From NCBI RefSeq assembly GCF_002233755.1, contig NZ_NIFO01000001.1, forward strand, positions 124,001 through 188,000: a stretch of DNA of 64,000 nucleotides, given 5' to 3'. Shown one piece after another: positions 25,414 through 34,127 of the stretch. How positions within the stretch are numbered: position 1 is the first letter of the stretch; every line of letters begins with the position of its first letter. This DNA is from Acinetobacter piscicola. Lineage in GTDB: Bacteria; Pseudomonadota; Gammaproteobacteria; Pseudomonadales; Moraxellaceae. The position numbers and the translations under genes are program-made. The notes beneath the pieces are model-generated. The model made no database searches. It was not told where the DNA came from and worked only from the letters and a program-made list of their open reading frames with translations.

Positions 25414-26432
25414 TGAATGGTTTTTCCTGCATAAAGCGGAATAATATTTTCACCATCCAGATAATCTAAACTTTCAGGAATCACCTGATCTTCTTTGACA
25501 AGAGTAATCGTATTGGTATTGCGAGGCAAGCCATAGAAATCTGCACCAAAGTGGCTTGCAAAACCTTCTAAGCGTTCAAGTTTGCCGACTTGATCAAAGG
25601 CTTGCGCATAGAGTTCAATTGCTGTAGGTGCACTATAACAACCTGCGCAACCACATGCATTTTCTTTAGCATTTTTGGAATGTGGTGCACTGTCTGTGCC
25701 AAGGAAAAATTTCGGACTTCCACTGGTTGCAACTTCCAATAAGGTCTGCTGATGCGTTTGACGTTTTAAAATAGGTAAGCAATAGAAATGCGGTTTAATA
25801 CCACCTACGAGCATATCATTACGGTTAAATAATAAATGTTGTGGTGTGATGGTCGCTGCAACATTACGATCATGCTCAAGAACAAAATGAGCAGCTTCAC
25901 TGGTCGTAATATGCTCTAAAACTAATTTAAGCTTTGGAAATTGCTTTAATAATGGCGACAATATTTCATCAAGGAAGCGTTTTTCACGATCAAAAATATC
26001 AACATGATTATGTGTGACTTCGCCATGTAGTAATAATGGAACTTGATGTTCTTCAAGTTGTTCAATAACCGCATAAACTTTGCGAATGTCACTAACACCA
26101 TTATCAGAATTCGTAGTTGCACCAGCAGGATAGAGTTTGATTGCATTGACATGCTCAGACTCTTTAATTTTAATAATTTCAGAAGGTGCAGTATGGTCAG
26201 TAAAATAAAGCACCATACGCGGATCAAAATTCACACCTTCAGGTACATGCGCCATGATACGATCACGATAGGCATTTGCTTCTTCAACTGTTTTCACAGG
26301 TGGAACAAGATTAGGCATACAAATCGCACGTGCAAATTGATTGGCTAAATCAGGGACTGTACGTTGTAAAGCGAGACCATCACGTAAGTGAGCGTGCCAA
26401 TCATCTGGCTGAAGTAAGGTAATCGTATTCAA
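25398..26432 (-). CDS. pyrC: Dihydroorotase (class II)
   Basis: A 344-residue zinc amidohydrolase that closes carbamoyl-aspartate to dihydroorotate in pyrimidine synthesis. Metal ligands are visible: [11 protein letters not shown] (HxH), the carboxylated lysine in [14 protein letters not shown], His in LLHGEVTH, His in LVLEHITT and Asp in [15 protein letters not shown]. Length and motifs match E. coli PyrC. It is the first gene of a coupled pair with rnt. Confidence 0.95.
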   Translation of the reverse strand: MNTITLLQPDDWHAHLRDGLALQRTVPDLANQFARAICMPNLVPPVKTVEEANAYRDRIMAHVPEGVNFDPRMVLYFTDHTAPSEIIKIKESEHVNAIKLYPAGATTNSDNGVSDIRKVYAVIEQLEEHQVPLLLHGEVTHNHVDIFDREKRFLDEILSPLLKQFPKLKLVLEHITTSEAAHFVLEHDRNVAATITPQHLLFNRNDMLVGGIKPHFYCLPILKRQTHQQTLLEVATSGSPKFFLGTDSAPHSKNAKENACGCAGCYSAPTAIELYAQAFDQVGKLERLEGFASHFGADFYGLPRNTNTITLVKEDQVIPESLDYLDGENIIPLYAGKTIHWRKV

Positions 26433-27050
26433 GGCAATTCTTACTAAAAAAATAAAACAGATGATAATCGATAAAGACGAAAAATGATAACAACTATTTC
26501 AAATCATATAAGTAAAATTAACAGATGAAAATAAAGCTCAAGTTTAAAATATGTTCAATATATTCATATTGTTGTCATGTTTTTGTGCTGATTGGTAAAT
26601 AAAAATATCGCTCAATTCGTTGTAATTCAGCAACTAATCATTAATCCATGTTATTTAGGTGAAAAATCATTTTTTGTTCACGATAAAAAAGAGCAAATTT
26701 ACGACTAATTTAAAGCGTGTGCTATTGCATATTATTCAAAAAAAAAGATAATACAATCATGTAAAAAGAATTCATTCAAATAATAAAATATTGACTAAAT
26801 TTCTTATATAACTATTTAAAAATCTTAATTTTATTTAAAAAGTAAATTTTAGGTTTCAATGCTATTTGGGGCAATACTTGGAAGTATTACAAATAAAATT
26901 GAGTGAAATAGTCATAAAAATTTAAGCTTATTTTTAAAAGAATGCTGACTTAAAATATTTAGCATAACATGCATACTTACTATGTATTTGTTATGAAAGG
27001 TTTATTTTTTAATGAAATAAACAATAACATAGATTTACTTGAGAGTTTTT
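26433..27050. other. 618-bp AT-rich spacer between divergent pyrC and L,D-transpeptidase genes
   Basis: I see no gene. It is a divergent promoter region. An imperfect inverted repeat (CATAACA at 26963-26969 with TGTTATG at 26989-26995, and inner CATA/TATG pairs) lies ~55-90 bp before the transpeptidase start and could be a regulator site. PyrC in other bacteria is controlled by start-site switching; this cannot be judged here. Confidence 0.35.
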
Positions 27051-28082
27051 ATGGCTAAGCTATTGCCAAACATTATATGTGTCATGTGTTTGGTCACATT
27101 AAATATTCAATCTCAGCTTTTTGCTAAGCAACAGGTAGAAACTGCGAAAACTAGTGAATCAGTTCAAACCAATACAAAACAAAATTGGTCTTTGGAAAGT
27201 ATTAATCATTCTATTTGGTCAGAAAATATCGGTAGGGGGCAATTCCCAGTCTATGCGCGCGCGCAAGTGATGCTCAATAATTCACATGCGTCACCGGGTC
27301 CAATCGATGCAAAAAGTGGTAAAAACTTCCTCAAAGCAATTTCTGCGTATCAACAAATACAAGGTTTACCGATTACGGGTGAATTAACAAAACAGACATG
27401 GGACAGTTTGCTGAAGAATCAAAAAGCAGCAGCATTTGGTACGTATACCATTACAGCAGCAGATATCAAAGGTCCTTATGTGAAGTCGATTCCACGTAAC
27501 TATGCACTTCAAGCCAAGATGCGAGGATTGTATTTCACCCGTGTTACAGAAATGTTAGGTGAACGGTTTCATATTGATGAGGATTTTTTAAGACAAATTA
27601 ACCCTAAAGCAAATTTCAAAAAAGTGGGTGAAATGATTGTTGTTCCAATCGTTCGTAATGATTTACCTGAGAATATTGCTTTAATCATTGCGCATAAGCC
27701 TGCACGTCAGCTTTATTTGTTTAATGCTTCAAATCGGTTGGTTGCATCATTTCCTGCAACGATAGGTGGCTCTGGTACGCCATCGCCAGAAGGGACGCAC
27801 AAAGTGATTAAGGTTGCTCCAAATCCTGTTTATGGTTACAACCCGAAGAATTTTGTACAAGGGGGAAATCGTAAGAAATTGGCATTACCACCGGGACCGA
27901 ATGGCCCTGTAGGAAATATGTGGATTGCTTTGAGTAAGCCCACATTTGGTATTCATGGCACACCCAATCCATCTTTGATTTCAAAGACAGCTTCACACGG
28001 TTGTATCCGTTTAACCAATTGGGATGCTAATGATTTAGGACGTAAAGTTCAAACGGGTACGGTGGTTCGGTTTTTAGATTAA
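27051..28082 (+). CDS. L,D-transpeptidase (YkuD) with PG-binding and LysM-like regions
   Basis: The start is placed at ATG 27051 (MAKLLPNIICVMC); an in-frame TTG 12 bases earlier is less likely. A hydrophobic signal segment ends near residue 25. A peptidoglycan-binding-1-like stretch follows (FLKAISAYQQIQGLPITGELT), then a LysM-like/spacer region and the YkuD domain from about residue 205 (IALIIAHKPARQLYLF). The catalytic motif is HGTPNPSLI ... SHGCIRLTNWDA with cysteine near residue 318. The enzyme makes 3-3 cross-links in peptidoglycan or attaches proteins to it, in the periplasm. It is monocistronic with a terminator downstream. Confidence 0.9.
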   Translation: MAKLLPNIICVMCLVTLNIQSQLFAKQQVETAKTSESVQTNTKQNWSLESINHSIWSENIGRGQFPVYARAQVMLNNSHASPGPIDAKSGKNFLKAISAYQQIQGLPITGELTKQTWDSLLKNQKAAAFGTYTITAADIKGPYVKSIPRNYALQAKMRGLYFTRVTEMLGERFHIDEDFLRQINPKANFKKVGEMIVVPIVRNDLPENIALIIAHKPARQLYLFNASNRLVASFPATIGGSGTPSPEGTHKVIKVAPNPVYGYNPKNFVQGGNRKKLALPPGPNGPVGNMWIALSKPTFGIHGTPNPSLISKTASHGCIRLTNWDANDLGRKVQTGTVVRFLD

Positions 28083-28105
28083 ATTCGATGGGCAATAAAT
28101 AATGG

Positions 28106-28131
28106 AACTGATCTTTACGAGGATCAGTTTT
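28106..28131 (+). terminator. Terminator after the L,D-transpeptidase gene
   Basis: AACTGATC pairs with GATCAGTT around TTTACGAG, followed by TTGCTGATTTT. Confidence 0.65.
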
Positions 28132-28222
28132 GCTGATTTTGTGCGTTTGAGTGATTGCTCATTCTAAGTACGATTTATTTTATCTAAAGGTTTTATCTAA
28201 AAGCGAAAAACAACAGATAAGA

Positions 28223-28250
28223 AAAAACCCACTCAATTGAGTGGGTTTTT
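28223..28250. terminator. Perfect palindromic terminator downstream of tRNA-Asn copy 1
   Basis: A 28-nt perfect palindrome centred at 28236/28237, with arms AAAAACCCACTCAA and TTGAGTGGGTTTTT. It ends the minus-strand tRNA transcript. Confidence 0.85.
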
Positions 28251-28256
28251 AGAATC

Positions 28257-28332
28257 TGGCTCTCCAACCTGGGCTCGAACCAGGGACCTGCGGATTAACA
28301 GTCCGTCGCTCTACCGACTGAGCTATTGGAGA
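28257..28332 (-). tRNA. tRNA-Asn (GTT), copy 1
   Basis: 76 nt with encoded CCA. Acceptor TCTCCAA pairs fully with TTGGAGA; the anticodon loop is ACTGTTAATC with GTT; the T-arm is CCTGGTTCGAGCCCAGG. A complete, well-paired cloverleaf. Confidence 0.97.
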
Positions 28333-28579
28333 ATCTGAAACGCATTTTAGGGATGAAAATGCGAAGGGTCAAGAAAAAATTGTTAAATTCGTCATAAAAA
28401 TCTTTTAATTGCTAAATATTTGATCATTCATAGAAAAATAAAAGCCTATTGATGGAAATGGTTTGAGTTTTATGAATATAAATTTTTAAATCATTTATGT
28501 TGAACCGATATTCAACTTAAAAGTGACCATGCTTTTATTTTTCTACTATTGTAGTTGTTGCATAAATTTATAAATAAAA

Positions 28580-28607
28580 AAAGCCCACTTCATCATGAGT
28601 GGGCTTT
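28580..28607. terminator. Terminator downstream of tRNA-Asn copy 2
   Basis: AAAGCCCACT pairs with AGTGGGCTTT around TCATCATG, with an A-run on the left that becomes the T-run of the minus-strand transcript. Confidence 0.8.
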
Positions 28608-28615
28608 CTAGAATC

Positions 28616-28691
28616 TGGCTCTTCCACCTGGGCTCGAACCAGGGACCTGCGGATTAACAGTCCGTCGCTCTACCGACTGAGCTATTGGAGA
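28616..28691 (-). tRNA. tRNA-Asn (GTT), copy 2, with mismatched acceptor stem
   Basis: Same as copy 1 over the 5' acceptor strand, D-arm, anticodon arm and T-arm, but the 3' acceptor strand is TGGAAGA instead of TTGGAGA. Against TCTCCAA this leaves a C-A and an A-G mismatch (pairs 4-69 and 6-67). The gene has its own terminator and encoded CCA. It may still be expressed, but could be a poorly charged or decaying copy. Confidence 0.85.
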
Positions 28692-28930
28692 ATCTGATGC
28701 GCATTTTATGGATGAAAGCCAATGGGGTCAAGTGAAATTGTTAGAAAAATGGCTTAAATGTTTTTTTATTATCCGATTTAGAAAAGTTTGCTTATATATT
28801 GATTATTTTTAAAGTTTTATGATGATAACTTGGATGTAATCTGTCCAAAATTTTCACTGATGTTAAATAGTTGTGATGGGTTTTATCGCCTAATGAGTGA
28901 TTGTGCTGATCGAAAGAGAAAGTAATGATC

Positions 28931-28960
28931 AAAAAAATCGCCCTATAAAAGAGCGATTTT
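28931..28960 (-). terminator. Terminator of sodB
   Basis: AAAATCGC (28934-28941) pairs with GCGATTTT (28953-28960), with a run of seven A bases on the left giving the T-tail on the minus strand, 43 bp after the sodB stop. Confidence 0.8.
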
Positions 28961-29002
28961 AAAAATAAGAAAACTAAAATTTAGTTTAATTTTCTATTCT
29001 TC

Positions 29003-29629
29003 TTATTTCTCAACGCCAGCAGCTTGACCAGCATATTTAGCATTTGCATAGTCCCAGTTTACTAGGCTTTCAAGGAAAGTAGAGATATATTTAGGACGTG
29101 CATTACGGAAGTCGATGTAATAAGCATGTTCCCAAACGTCAATTGTTAATACAGCAACTTTACCATGTGCAAGTGGCGTATCAGCATTTGAAGTTTTAAG
29201 GATAGAAAGGTCGCCATTGACTTTGTCAGCAACTAACCAAGCCCAACCTGAACCAAATTGAGTTGTTGCAGCAGCAGCAAATTCTTCAGCAAATTTTTCA
29301 TAAGAACCGAAAGTTTCATCAATTTTAGCAGCTAAAGCGCCAGTCGCTTTACCACCACCATTTTTAGCCATACAGTTCCAATAGAACGTGTGGTTCCATA
29401 CTTGGGCCGCGTTGTTGAAAACACCTGCTTTAGAAGCATCGCCAGCAACAGCAGTGATGATTTCTTCTAATGCTTTACCTTCAAGGTCAGTCCCTTTGAT
29501 TAGGTTATTGAGGTTAACAACATAAGTGTTGTGATGTTTGTCATGATGATATTCAAGCGTTTCTTTGCTGATGTGTGGAGCTAGGTCATCATAACCGTAT
29601 GGAAGCGCAGGTAAAGTAATGGTTGTCAT
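29003..29629 (-). CDS. sodB: Superoxide dismutase, Fe type
   Basis: A 208-residue cytoplasmic enzyme converting superoxide to hydrogen peroxide and oxygen. Metal ligands: His in YHHDKHHNTYV, His in AQVWNHTFYWN, and Asp/His in IDVWEHAYYIDFRN. The glutamine in AAQVWNHTFYW and GSGWAWLV fit the iron-type enzyme. Monocistronic, with its own terminator and an AT-rich promoter region. Confidence 0.95.
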   Translation of the reverse strand: MTTITLPALPYGYDDLAPHISKETLEYHHDKHHNTYVVNLNNLIKGTDLEGKALEEIITAVAGDASKAGVFNNAAQVWNHTFYWNCMAKNGGGKATGALAAKIDETFGSYEKFAEEFAAAATTQFGSGWAWLVADKVNGDLSILKTSNADTPLAHGKVAVLTIDVWEHAYYIDFRNARPKYISTFLESLVNWDYANAKYAGQAAGVEK

Positions 29630-29841
29630 GTTTTAAATTCCTTGCATTTTGCTGGGTTTTAACATTAAGTGGCTTTATTGTAATAGATTCTTCGAGCAAT
29701 TGTGCAGGATGTTAAATAACAATACACAATTTATTTCGATTTAATACGTATAAAGAAAATGTTAAAAATCAGTGATTATTTTTGACAAAAACTTTTGATT
29801 GCATTGTTATGGTCAACAAAACAATCAAAAAATTGCCAAGA

Positions 29842-30600
29842 TTAAATCGGATTGTTTAATTCGAAATAACTATACTCAATATTGAACTGTTCTGAAATAG
29901 CTTTGGCAAGTTGTTGTACACCATATCGTTCAGTTGCATGATGTCCACAAGCAAAATAGTGTAAATCGAGTTCTTTGGCTTCATAGAATGTACGCTCACT
30001 GACTTCACCTGAGATAAAAGCATCACAGTCCATATCTGCCGCTTTTGTAATAAAATCTTGCGCTGCACCAGTACAAAAGCCAACTTTTTGAATCATTGGC
30101 TTTTCTGCATTTAAATGAATTGTTTCAAAACCTAATTTTTCTGTTAAAAATTGTTTGAAGTCTTCAGGTTGCATTGGATTCTTTAAATAGCCAATATTTC
30201 CAATCGGGTTACGTTCACTCGGATCTAAAGCTTCAATACTTTCTAAATCCAATATTTCAGCAATTGCCGCATTATTACCCAGTTTAGGATGTGAATCCAA
30301 AGGTAAATGATAGCCAACTAGAGAAATATCATTTTGAATTAAGGCTTTAATGCGTTTCCCACGCATACCAGTGATCGGGTAGGGTTCGCCTTTCCAAAAA
30401 TAACCATGATGAACCAATAATAGGTCTGCCTGTTGGGCAATCGCTGCATCGATAGCATCTTGCGAAGCAGTCACTGCGCAGAGAATTTTTTTAACCTCTG
30501 GCTTACCTTCAATTTGCAAACCATTAGGAGCGTAGTCTTTAAATTCATGTGATTTTAAAGTTTGATCGCACCACTGAATAATTTCTTTTAATAAAGCCAT
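29842..30600 (-). CDS. Nif3-like dinuclear metal-centre protein (GTP cyclohydrolase I type 2 / NIF3 family)
   Basis: The start is placed at ATG 30600 (MALLKEIIQWCDQ); a longer frame begins in the promoter region. The 252-residue length matches bacterial YbgI/Nif3 without the YqfO insert. Metal-binding residues: LLVHHGYFWKG, GYHLPLDSHPKLGNN and FACGHHATERYGV. These proteins form hexameric toroids with a two-metal site; their cellular reaction is unsettled. A separate gene at 50087 encodes the kind of domain that is inserted in YqfO-type relatives. It is divergent from the protease gene at 30771. Confidence 0.85.
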   Translation of the reverse strand: MALLKEIIQWCDQTLKSHEFKDYAPNGLQIEGKPEVKKILCAVTASQDAIDAAIAQQADLLLVHHGYFWKGEPYPITGMRGKRIKALIQNDISLVGYHLPLDSHPKLGNNAAIAEILDLESIEALDPSERNPIGNIGYLKNPMQPEDFKQFLTEKLGFETIHLNAEKPMIQKVGFCTGAAQDFITKAADMDCDAFISGEVSERTFYEAKELDLHYFACGHHATERYGVQQLAKAISEQFNIEYSYFELNNPI

Positions 30601-30770
30601 AAATAACCTTAAAACTGCGTTAAAGATTTCAAAACATAAAAACACATTTTGAATTGTAACTAAAGCCGAACAAAACTCTTTGTGTTTTTTATGTATCTTT
30701 TAAAATTTGCTTTACAATAGACAAATTGCTTTTGCATCAACTAATTAAAAAATTCTAAGAGGAAATAAAA

Positions 30771-31946
30771 GTGCGCCGTTCTTTCGCATGGCTACCGTGG
30801 GTATTACTTATCCTCGTCATTATCAGTTTTGCCTTTTGGCAAAAGCTCCAACAACCCAAAGCGCCCATTGCTCCCGATGGTGTAAAAATGCCTGCTGAAA
30901 AAGTAGAGCCTTTGGTCAATACCTCTAGAACGGGTGGTGTAGTGTCGTACAGTGCTGCTGTGAAAGTTGCGGCACCTGCGGTAGTGAATATTTTCACGAT
31001 GCAAAAAGTGAAACAAAAACATCCTTTACTTAATGATCCTGCATTTAGAGAATTTTTTGGCAATCAGATTCCAGAACAAAACCAAGGAGCGAATGAAAAT
31101 AGCCTTGGGTCTGGAGTGATTGTTCGCCCAGATGGTTATATTTTGACTAATAATCATGTGATTGCTCAAGCAGATCAAATTGTAGTGGCCTTGCAAGATG
31201 GACGTCGTGCAGAAGCAAAAGTGATTGGTACAGATCCTGATACCGACTTGGCTGTAATCAAAATAGAACTTACAGATTTACCTGTTTTACCTTTTAAATT
31301 GAGTGGTAATGAAGTCGGTGATGTGGTTTTAGCGATTGGTAATCCTTTTGGTGTGGGGCAAACGGTAACACAAGGCATTATTTCTGCAACAGGTCGTTCA
31401 GACTTGGGTATTAATACGTATGAGGATTTTATCCAAACGGATGCTGCAATTAACCCTGGTAACTCAGGTGGTGCGTTGATTGATGTTGCTGGTAATTTGA
31501 TAGGTGTTAATACTGCAATTTTCTCTCAATCAGGTGGTTCTTTGGGTATTGGTTTTGCAATTCCTGCAAAAATCTGTCAGCAAATTCTGAATTCGATTTT
31601 GAAAGATGGTCGTGTGATTCGGGGGTGGATGGGCATTAGTTTGGTACCACCAACTCAAGAAGATGTTTTACAACCTCGTCAAGCGGGCGTGGTTGTTGCG
31701 GATGTACTTAAGAACGGCCCTGCGGCTCAAGCGGGAATTAAAGTAGGTGACCGTATTGTCAAAGTGAATCAGGAAGACATTAATTCTACTTCGCATTTAA
31801 TCAATTATGTGGCATTGCAATCACCAGACTCAACGATTCAAGTTGAAGTGATGCGTGGTGAGCAGAAAGTTGATTTAACTGTGAAGGTAGGCGAGCGTAA
31901 AGTCCAAAATTCAGATACTCAATATATTCCGTTACCACAACGTTAA
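30771..31946 (+). CDS. DegS/AlgW-like periplasmic serine protease with one PDZ domain
   Basis: 391 residues from a GTG start with AAGAGGAAA at the right distance. One N-terminal membrane anchor (WVLLILVIISFAFW). The trypsin-like domain has the catalytic triad in TNNHVIAQADQ (His), DPDTDLAVIKIE (Asp) and NPGNSGGALID (Ser). A single C-terminal PDZ domain is marked by GVVVADVLKNGPAAQAGI. Anchor plus one PDZ resembles DegS/AlgW, the site-1 protease that starts the sigmaE envelope-stress cascade, rather than two-PDZ DegP. No anti-sigma gene is adjacent. The terminator is at 31984-32008. Confidence 0.85.
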   Translation: MRRSFAWLPWVLLILVIISFAFWQKLQQPKAPIAPDGVKMPAEKVEPLVNTSRTGGVVSYSAAVKVAAPAVVNIFTMQKVKQKHPLLNDPAFREFFGNQIPEQNQGANENSLGSGVIVRPDGYILTNNHVIAQADQIVVALQDGRRAEAKVIGTDPDTDLAVIKIELTDLPVLPFKLSGNEVGDVVLAIGNPFGVGQTVTQGIISATGRSDLGINTYEDFIQTDAAINPGNSGGALIDVAGNLIGVNTAIFSQSGGSLGIGFAIPAKICQQILNSILKDGRVIRGWMGISLVPPTQEDVLQPRQAGVVVADVLKNGPAAQAGIKVGDRIVKVNQEDINSTSHLINYVALQSPDSTIQVEVMRGEQKVDLTVKVGERKVQNSDTQYIPLPQR

Positions 31947-31983
31947 TTGTCTTTTGACATTAAAAGTTAAATGCTCAATATTA

Positions 31984-32008
31984 AACCCTGATGATTCAGG
32001 GTTTTTTA
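31984..32008 (+). terminator. Terminator after the DegS-like gene
   Basis: AACCCTGA pairs with TCAGGGTT, followed by six T residues in total. Confidence 0.8.
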
Positions 32009-32054
32009 TTGTCTAGAATTTATTGCTTAGAATGGTATTACTTTAAGATCATCT

Positions 32055-32372
32055 CTATGGCCAATTGGCACAAGGATTAGGCAATAAGCTATGAATATCT
32101 CCAAGTTCTTCATCAATGAGTTTACCATCCTTATTTTTATCTAAATATTTAAATAACTTGATATTTTTATCTTTCCCTTGAAAGCGTTTATCATCAGGCC
32201 AAGGAAGTGGATCAAAGTCTTTAACTTTTAAGAACTCTTTGAGTTCAAAAGTTTTATTTTTATTTAAATCATAGCGTTTATGGAACTTGTCCCAGTCTAA
32301 GGAAACTGGATCGCAGGCAAAACTATGCGAACTCATCATGGCGAATATGCAAAGAATAAATATTTTTTTCAT
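32055..32372 (-). CDS. Exported EF-hand protein
   Basis: A 105-residue protein with a signal peptide (FILCIFAMMSSHSFA) and two EF-hand-like calcium loops: DLNKNKTFELKEF (near residue 35) and DKNKDGKLIDEEL (near residue 78). It keeps two cysteines (CDP near the mature N-terminus and PCANWP at the end) that could form a disulfide. It is likely a small periplasmic calcium-binding protein. It is followed by the convergent protease gene. The partner and role are unknown. Confidence 0.7.
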   Translation of the reverse strand: MKKIFILCIFAMMSSHSFACDPVSLDWDKFHKRYDLNKNKTFELKEFLKVKDFDPLPWPDDKRFQGKDKNIKLFKYLDKNKDGKLIDEELGDIHSLLPNPCANWP

Positions 32373-32602
32373 TTTTCATTTCTCAATATTTGGATGGGTA
32401 GAATATTAAAATAAAAAGATTGATTATCCATTCAGTTTAGAACGTAAAGCACCAGTTGAGTATTGGATTTAATGGAACAATCGTGAAGATTTTTTTGCTA
32501 TGGCTTTTTGTGAAGTAATTGAATTATAGCGTTATGGAAAGTTACGTAGGGGCAACACATTATTTTATAGCGTATTTTATAGAAAATTAAATGATGCATA
32601 AA

Positions 32603-32626
32603 AAACCAGTACCGAAGTACTGGTTT
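32603..32626 (-). terminator. Terminator of the Tim44-domain gene
   Basis: AAACCAGTAC and GTACTGGTTT enclose CGAA, with a T-run on the minus strand. Confidence 0.85.
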
Positions 32627-32651
32627 TCATATTCTAAACAAAAACAGAAGC

Positions 32652-33635
32652 TTAACTTTGTTGAATACCTGCAACTAACCAGTCTTGGTTAGAGCCAGCA
32701 GGTTTTATAAAGTGCCAAATTTCAGCAAAAGGTTGCGGAAGACTATTTAGATCTTCGCTCACTGTACCTGTAAAGCGAACGCTAACAACATACTGACCAT
32801 TCTCAGTCGCGCTATCTACAACCATTGCATTTAAGTTTGAAAACTCAGCAACGTCTTGATCCTGATTCGCCATAATGTCGCTATACATAGACTGATAAAG
32901 GTCAGGTGTTAAATAGCGTTGAATTTCCGCAATATTACTTACAGAGTTCATTGACTGAATGTGGTTGAAACGTTGACGGGCAACACGCAAGAAAGCAGCA
33001 GGTTCACTGCCGTCTGGAAGTTGATTACCGCTTTGTGTCGATGCGCCAAATGGTGTTTGTGTTGCAGCACCGCCTGCGACTGACTGACCAAAAATATTGG
33101 TATTGCCATTCGAACTACGCGCAGTTGTATTTGCTTGACCAAATGGTGCATTTGAACCTGTACTATTTGGGGCATAAGGGTTATTGGTCGCTAATTTTTT
33201 TTTAGCACCGAATTTACGGAATAAAAAGAAAGCTGCACCTGCAATCAGAATTAACCAAATCCAACTCGGAATGCCACCTTTTTGCTCTTGCTGAGCAGCT
33301 TGTTGCTTCGCCAATTCAGCATCAGTCGTTTGAACTTGGTTCGTACTGTTGCGGTCATCAGCCATCGCATTGGCCGCAACTGCACCTACAGCAGCACCGG
33401 CAACACCCGCTGCAACCATTTTACCTACACCAGAACCTGATCTTTGTTGGCTTGCTTGAGTCGGTTGTTGAGCAGGCGTAACTTGTCGAGGTTGAGAATA
33501 AGATTGACTTGAACTCGAAGAACGGCTCATGCCGTGGCTTTTACCACCACCTGCACGTTTTGCTTCGGCTAGAGGAGCTACAGCCAAAGTTGCCATTAAA
33601 ATACCTGCGATCAAGCCGCGCTGTCGAACTTCCAT
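32652..33635 (-). CDS. Tim44-like domain membrane protein
   Basis: A 327-residue protein. The N-terminal signal-like segment (GILMATLAVAPLAEA) is followed by a long Ser/Gln/Gly-rich low-complexity region and an Ala/Gly-rich hydrophobic stretch (VGKMVAAGVAGAAVGAVAA). A transmembrane helix comes next (GIPSWIWLILIAGAAFFLF) and then a C-terminal Tim44-like/NTF2-fold domain of ~125 residues (AAFLRVARQRFNHIQSM, IQRYLTPDLYQSMYSDI, NAMVVDSATENGQYVVSVRF). Bacterial relatives are often called Tim44-domain or YceB-like inner-membrane proteins; the function is unclear. Confidence 0.78.
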   Translation of the reverse strand: MEVRQRGLIAGILMATLAVAPLAEAKRAGGGKSHGMSRSSSSSQSYSQPRQVTPAQQPTQASQQRSGSGVGKMVAAGVAGAAVGAVAANAMADDRNSTNQVQTTDAELAKQQAAQQEQKGGIPSWIWLILIAGAAFFLFRKFGAKKKLATNNPYAPNSTGSNAPFGQANTTARSSNGNTNIFGQSVAGGAATQTPFGASTQSGNQLPDGSEPAAFLRVARQRFNHIQSMNSVSNIAEIQRYLTPDLYQSMYSDIMANQDQDVAEFSNLNAMVVDSATENGQYVVSVRFTGTVSEDLNSLPQPFAEIWHFIKPAGSNQDWLVAGIQQS

Positions 33636-34127
33636 TGAAATTTCCTATTTAACAAATCAATTGATGAATATGATTTAAACAACACGATTCTGTTGTTTTC
33701 ATTTCTCTATTTATGCAGTCTTTTGTGTAGAATTTCAATGTTTTTAGGATTCATTTGAACATAAATTCACATAAACATAACGAAACTTTTGCTTGCTGAA
33801 ATTAACAGAAAAATATTTGTATAATTTATTGAAAATAAAAAATAATCTTTAAAATGTTGTTTTTATCATATCAATCAAATTATGTATTTATATACTATTT
33901 TAGTCCTTAAAGAAGTGGGTAATATTCTCATAAATATGATACTTAAGTTAAATCATGCTGCATTGTTAGGAAAAGCACGCTTGTTTGACCAACTTAAAAC
34001 TCAATTTAATCATTGGGTTATTTTATATTCAATCATATTGAGTCGTTGATGTGTATATCAGTATGAGTTTGTTGAAGCTCCTCTCTGAAAAGAGAAAAAC
34101 TTCAACGTATTGATCGAATGATAGGCT
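33636..34127. other. 492-bp spacer before the end of radA
   Basis: AT-rich. It contains only a 37-codon plus-strand open frame (33936-34049, MILKLNHAALLG...) without a good ribosome site, which I do not call a gene. A GTTGAAG/CTTCAAC hairpin near 34069-34105 could end radA transcription but lacks a T-run. Confidence 0.3.

Noticed and set aside
33936..34049. 37-codon frame in the radA-side spacer
   Set aside because: Too short, without a Shine-Dalgarno sequence or a recognised motif.
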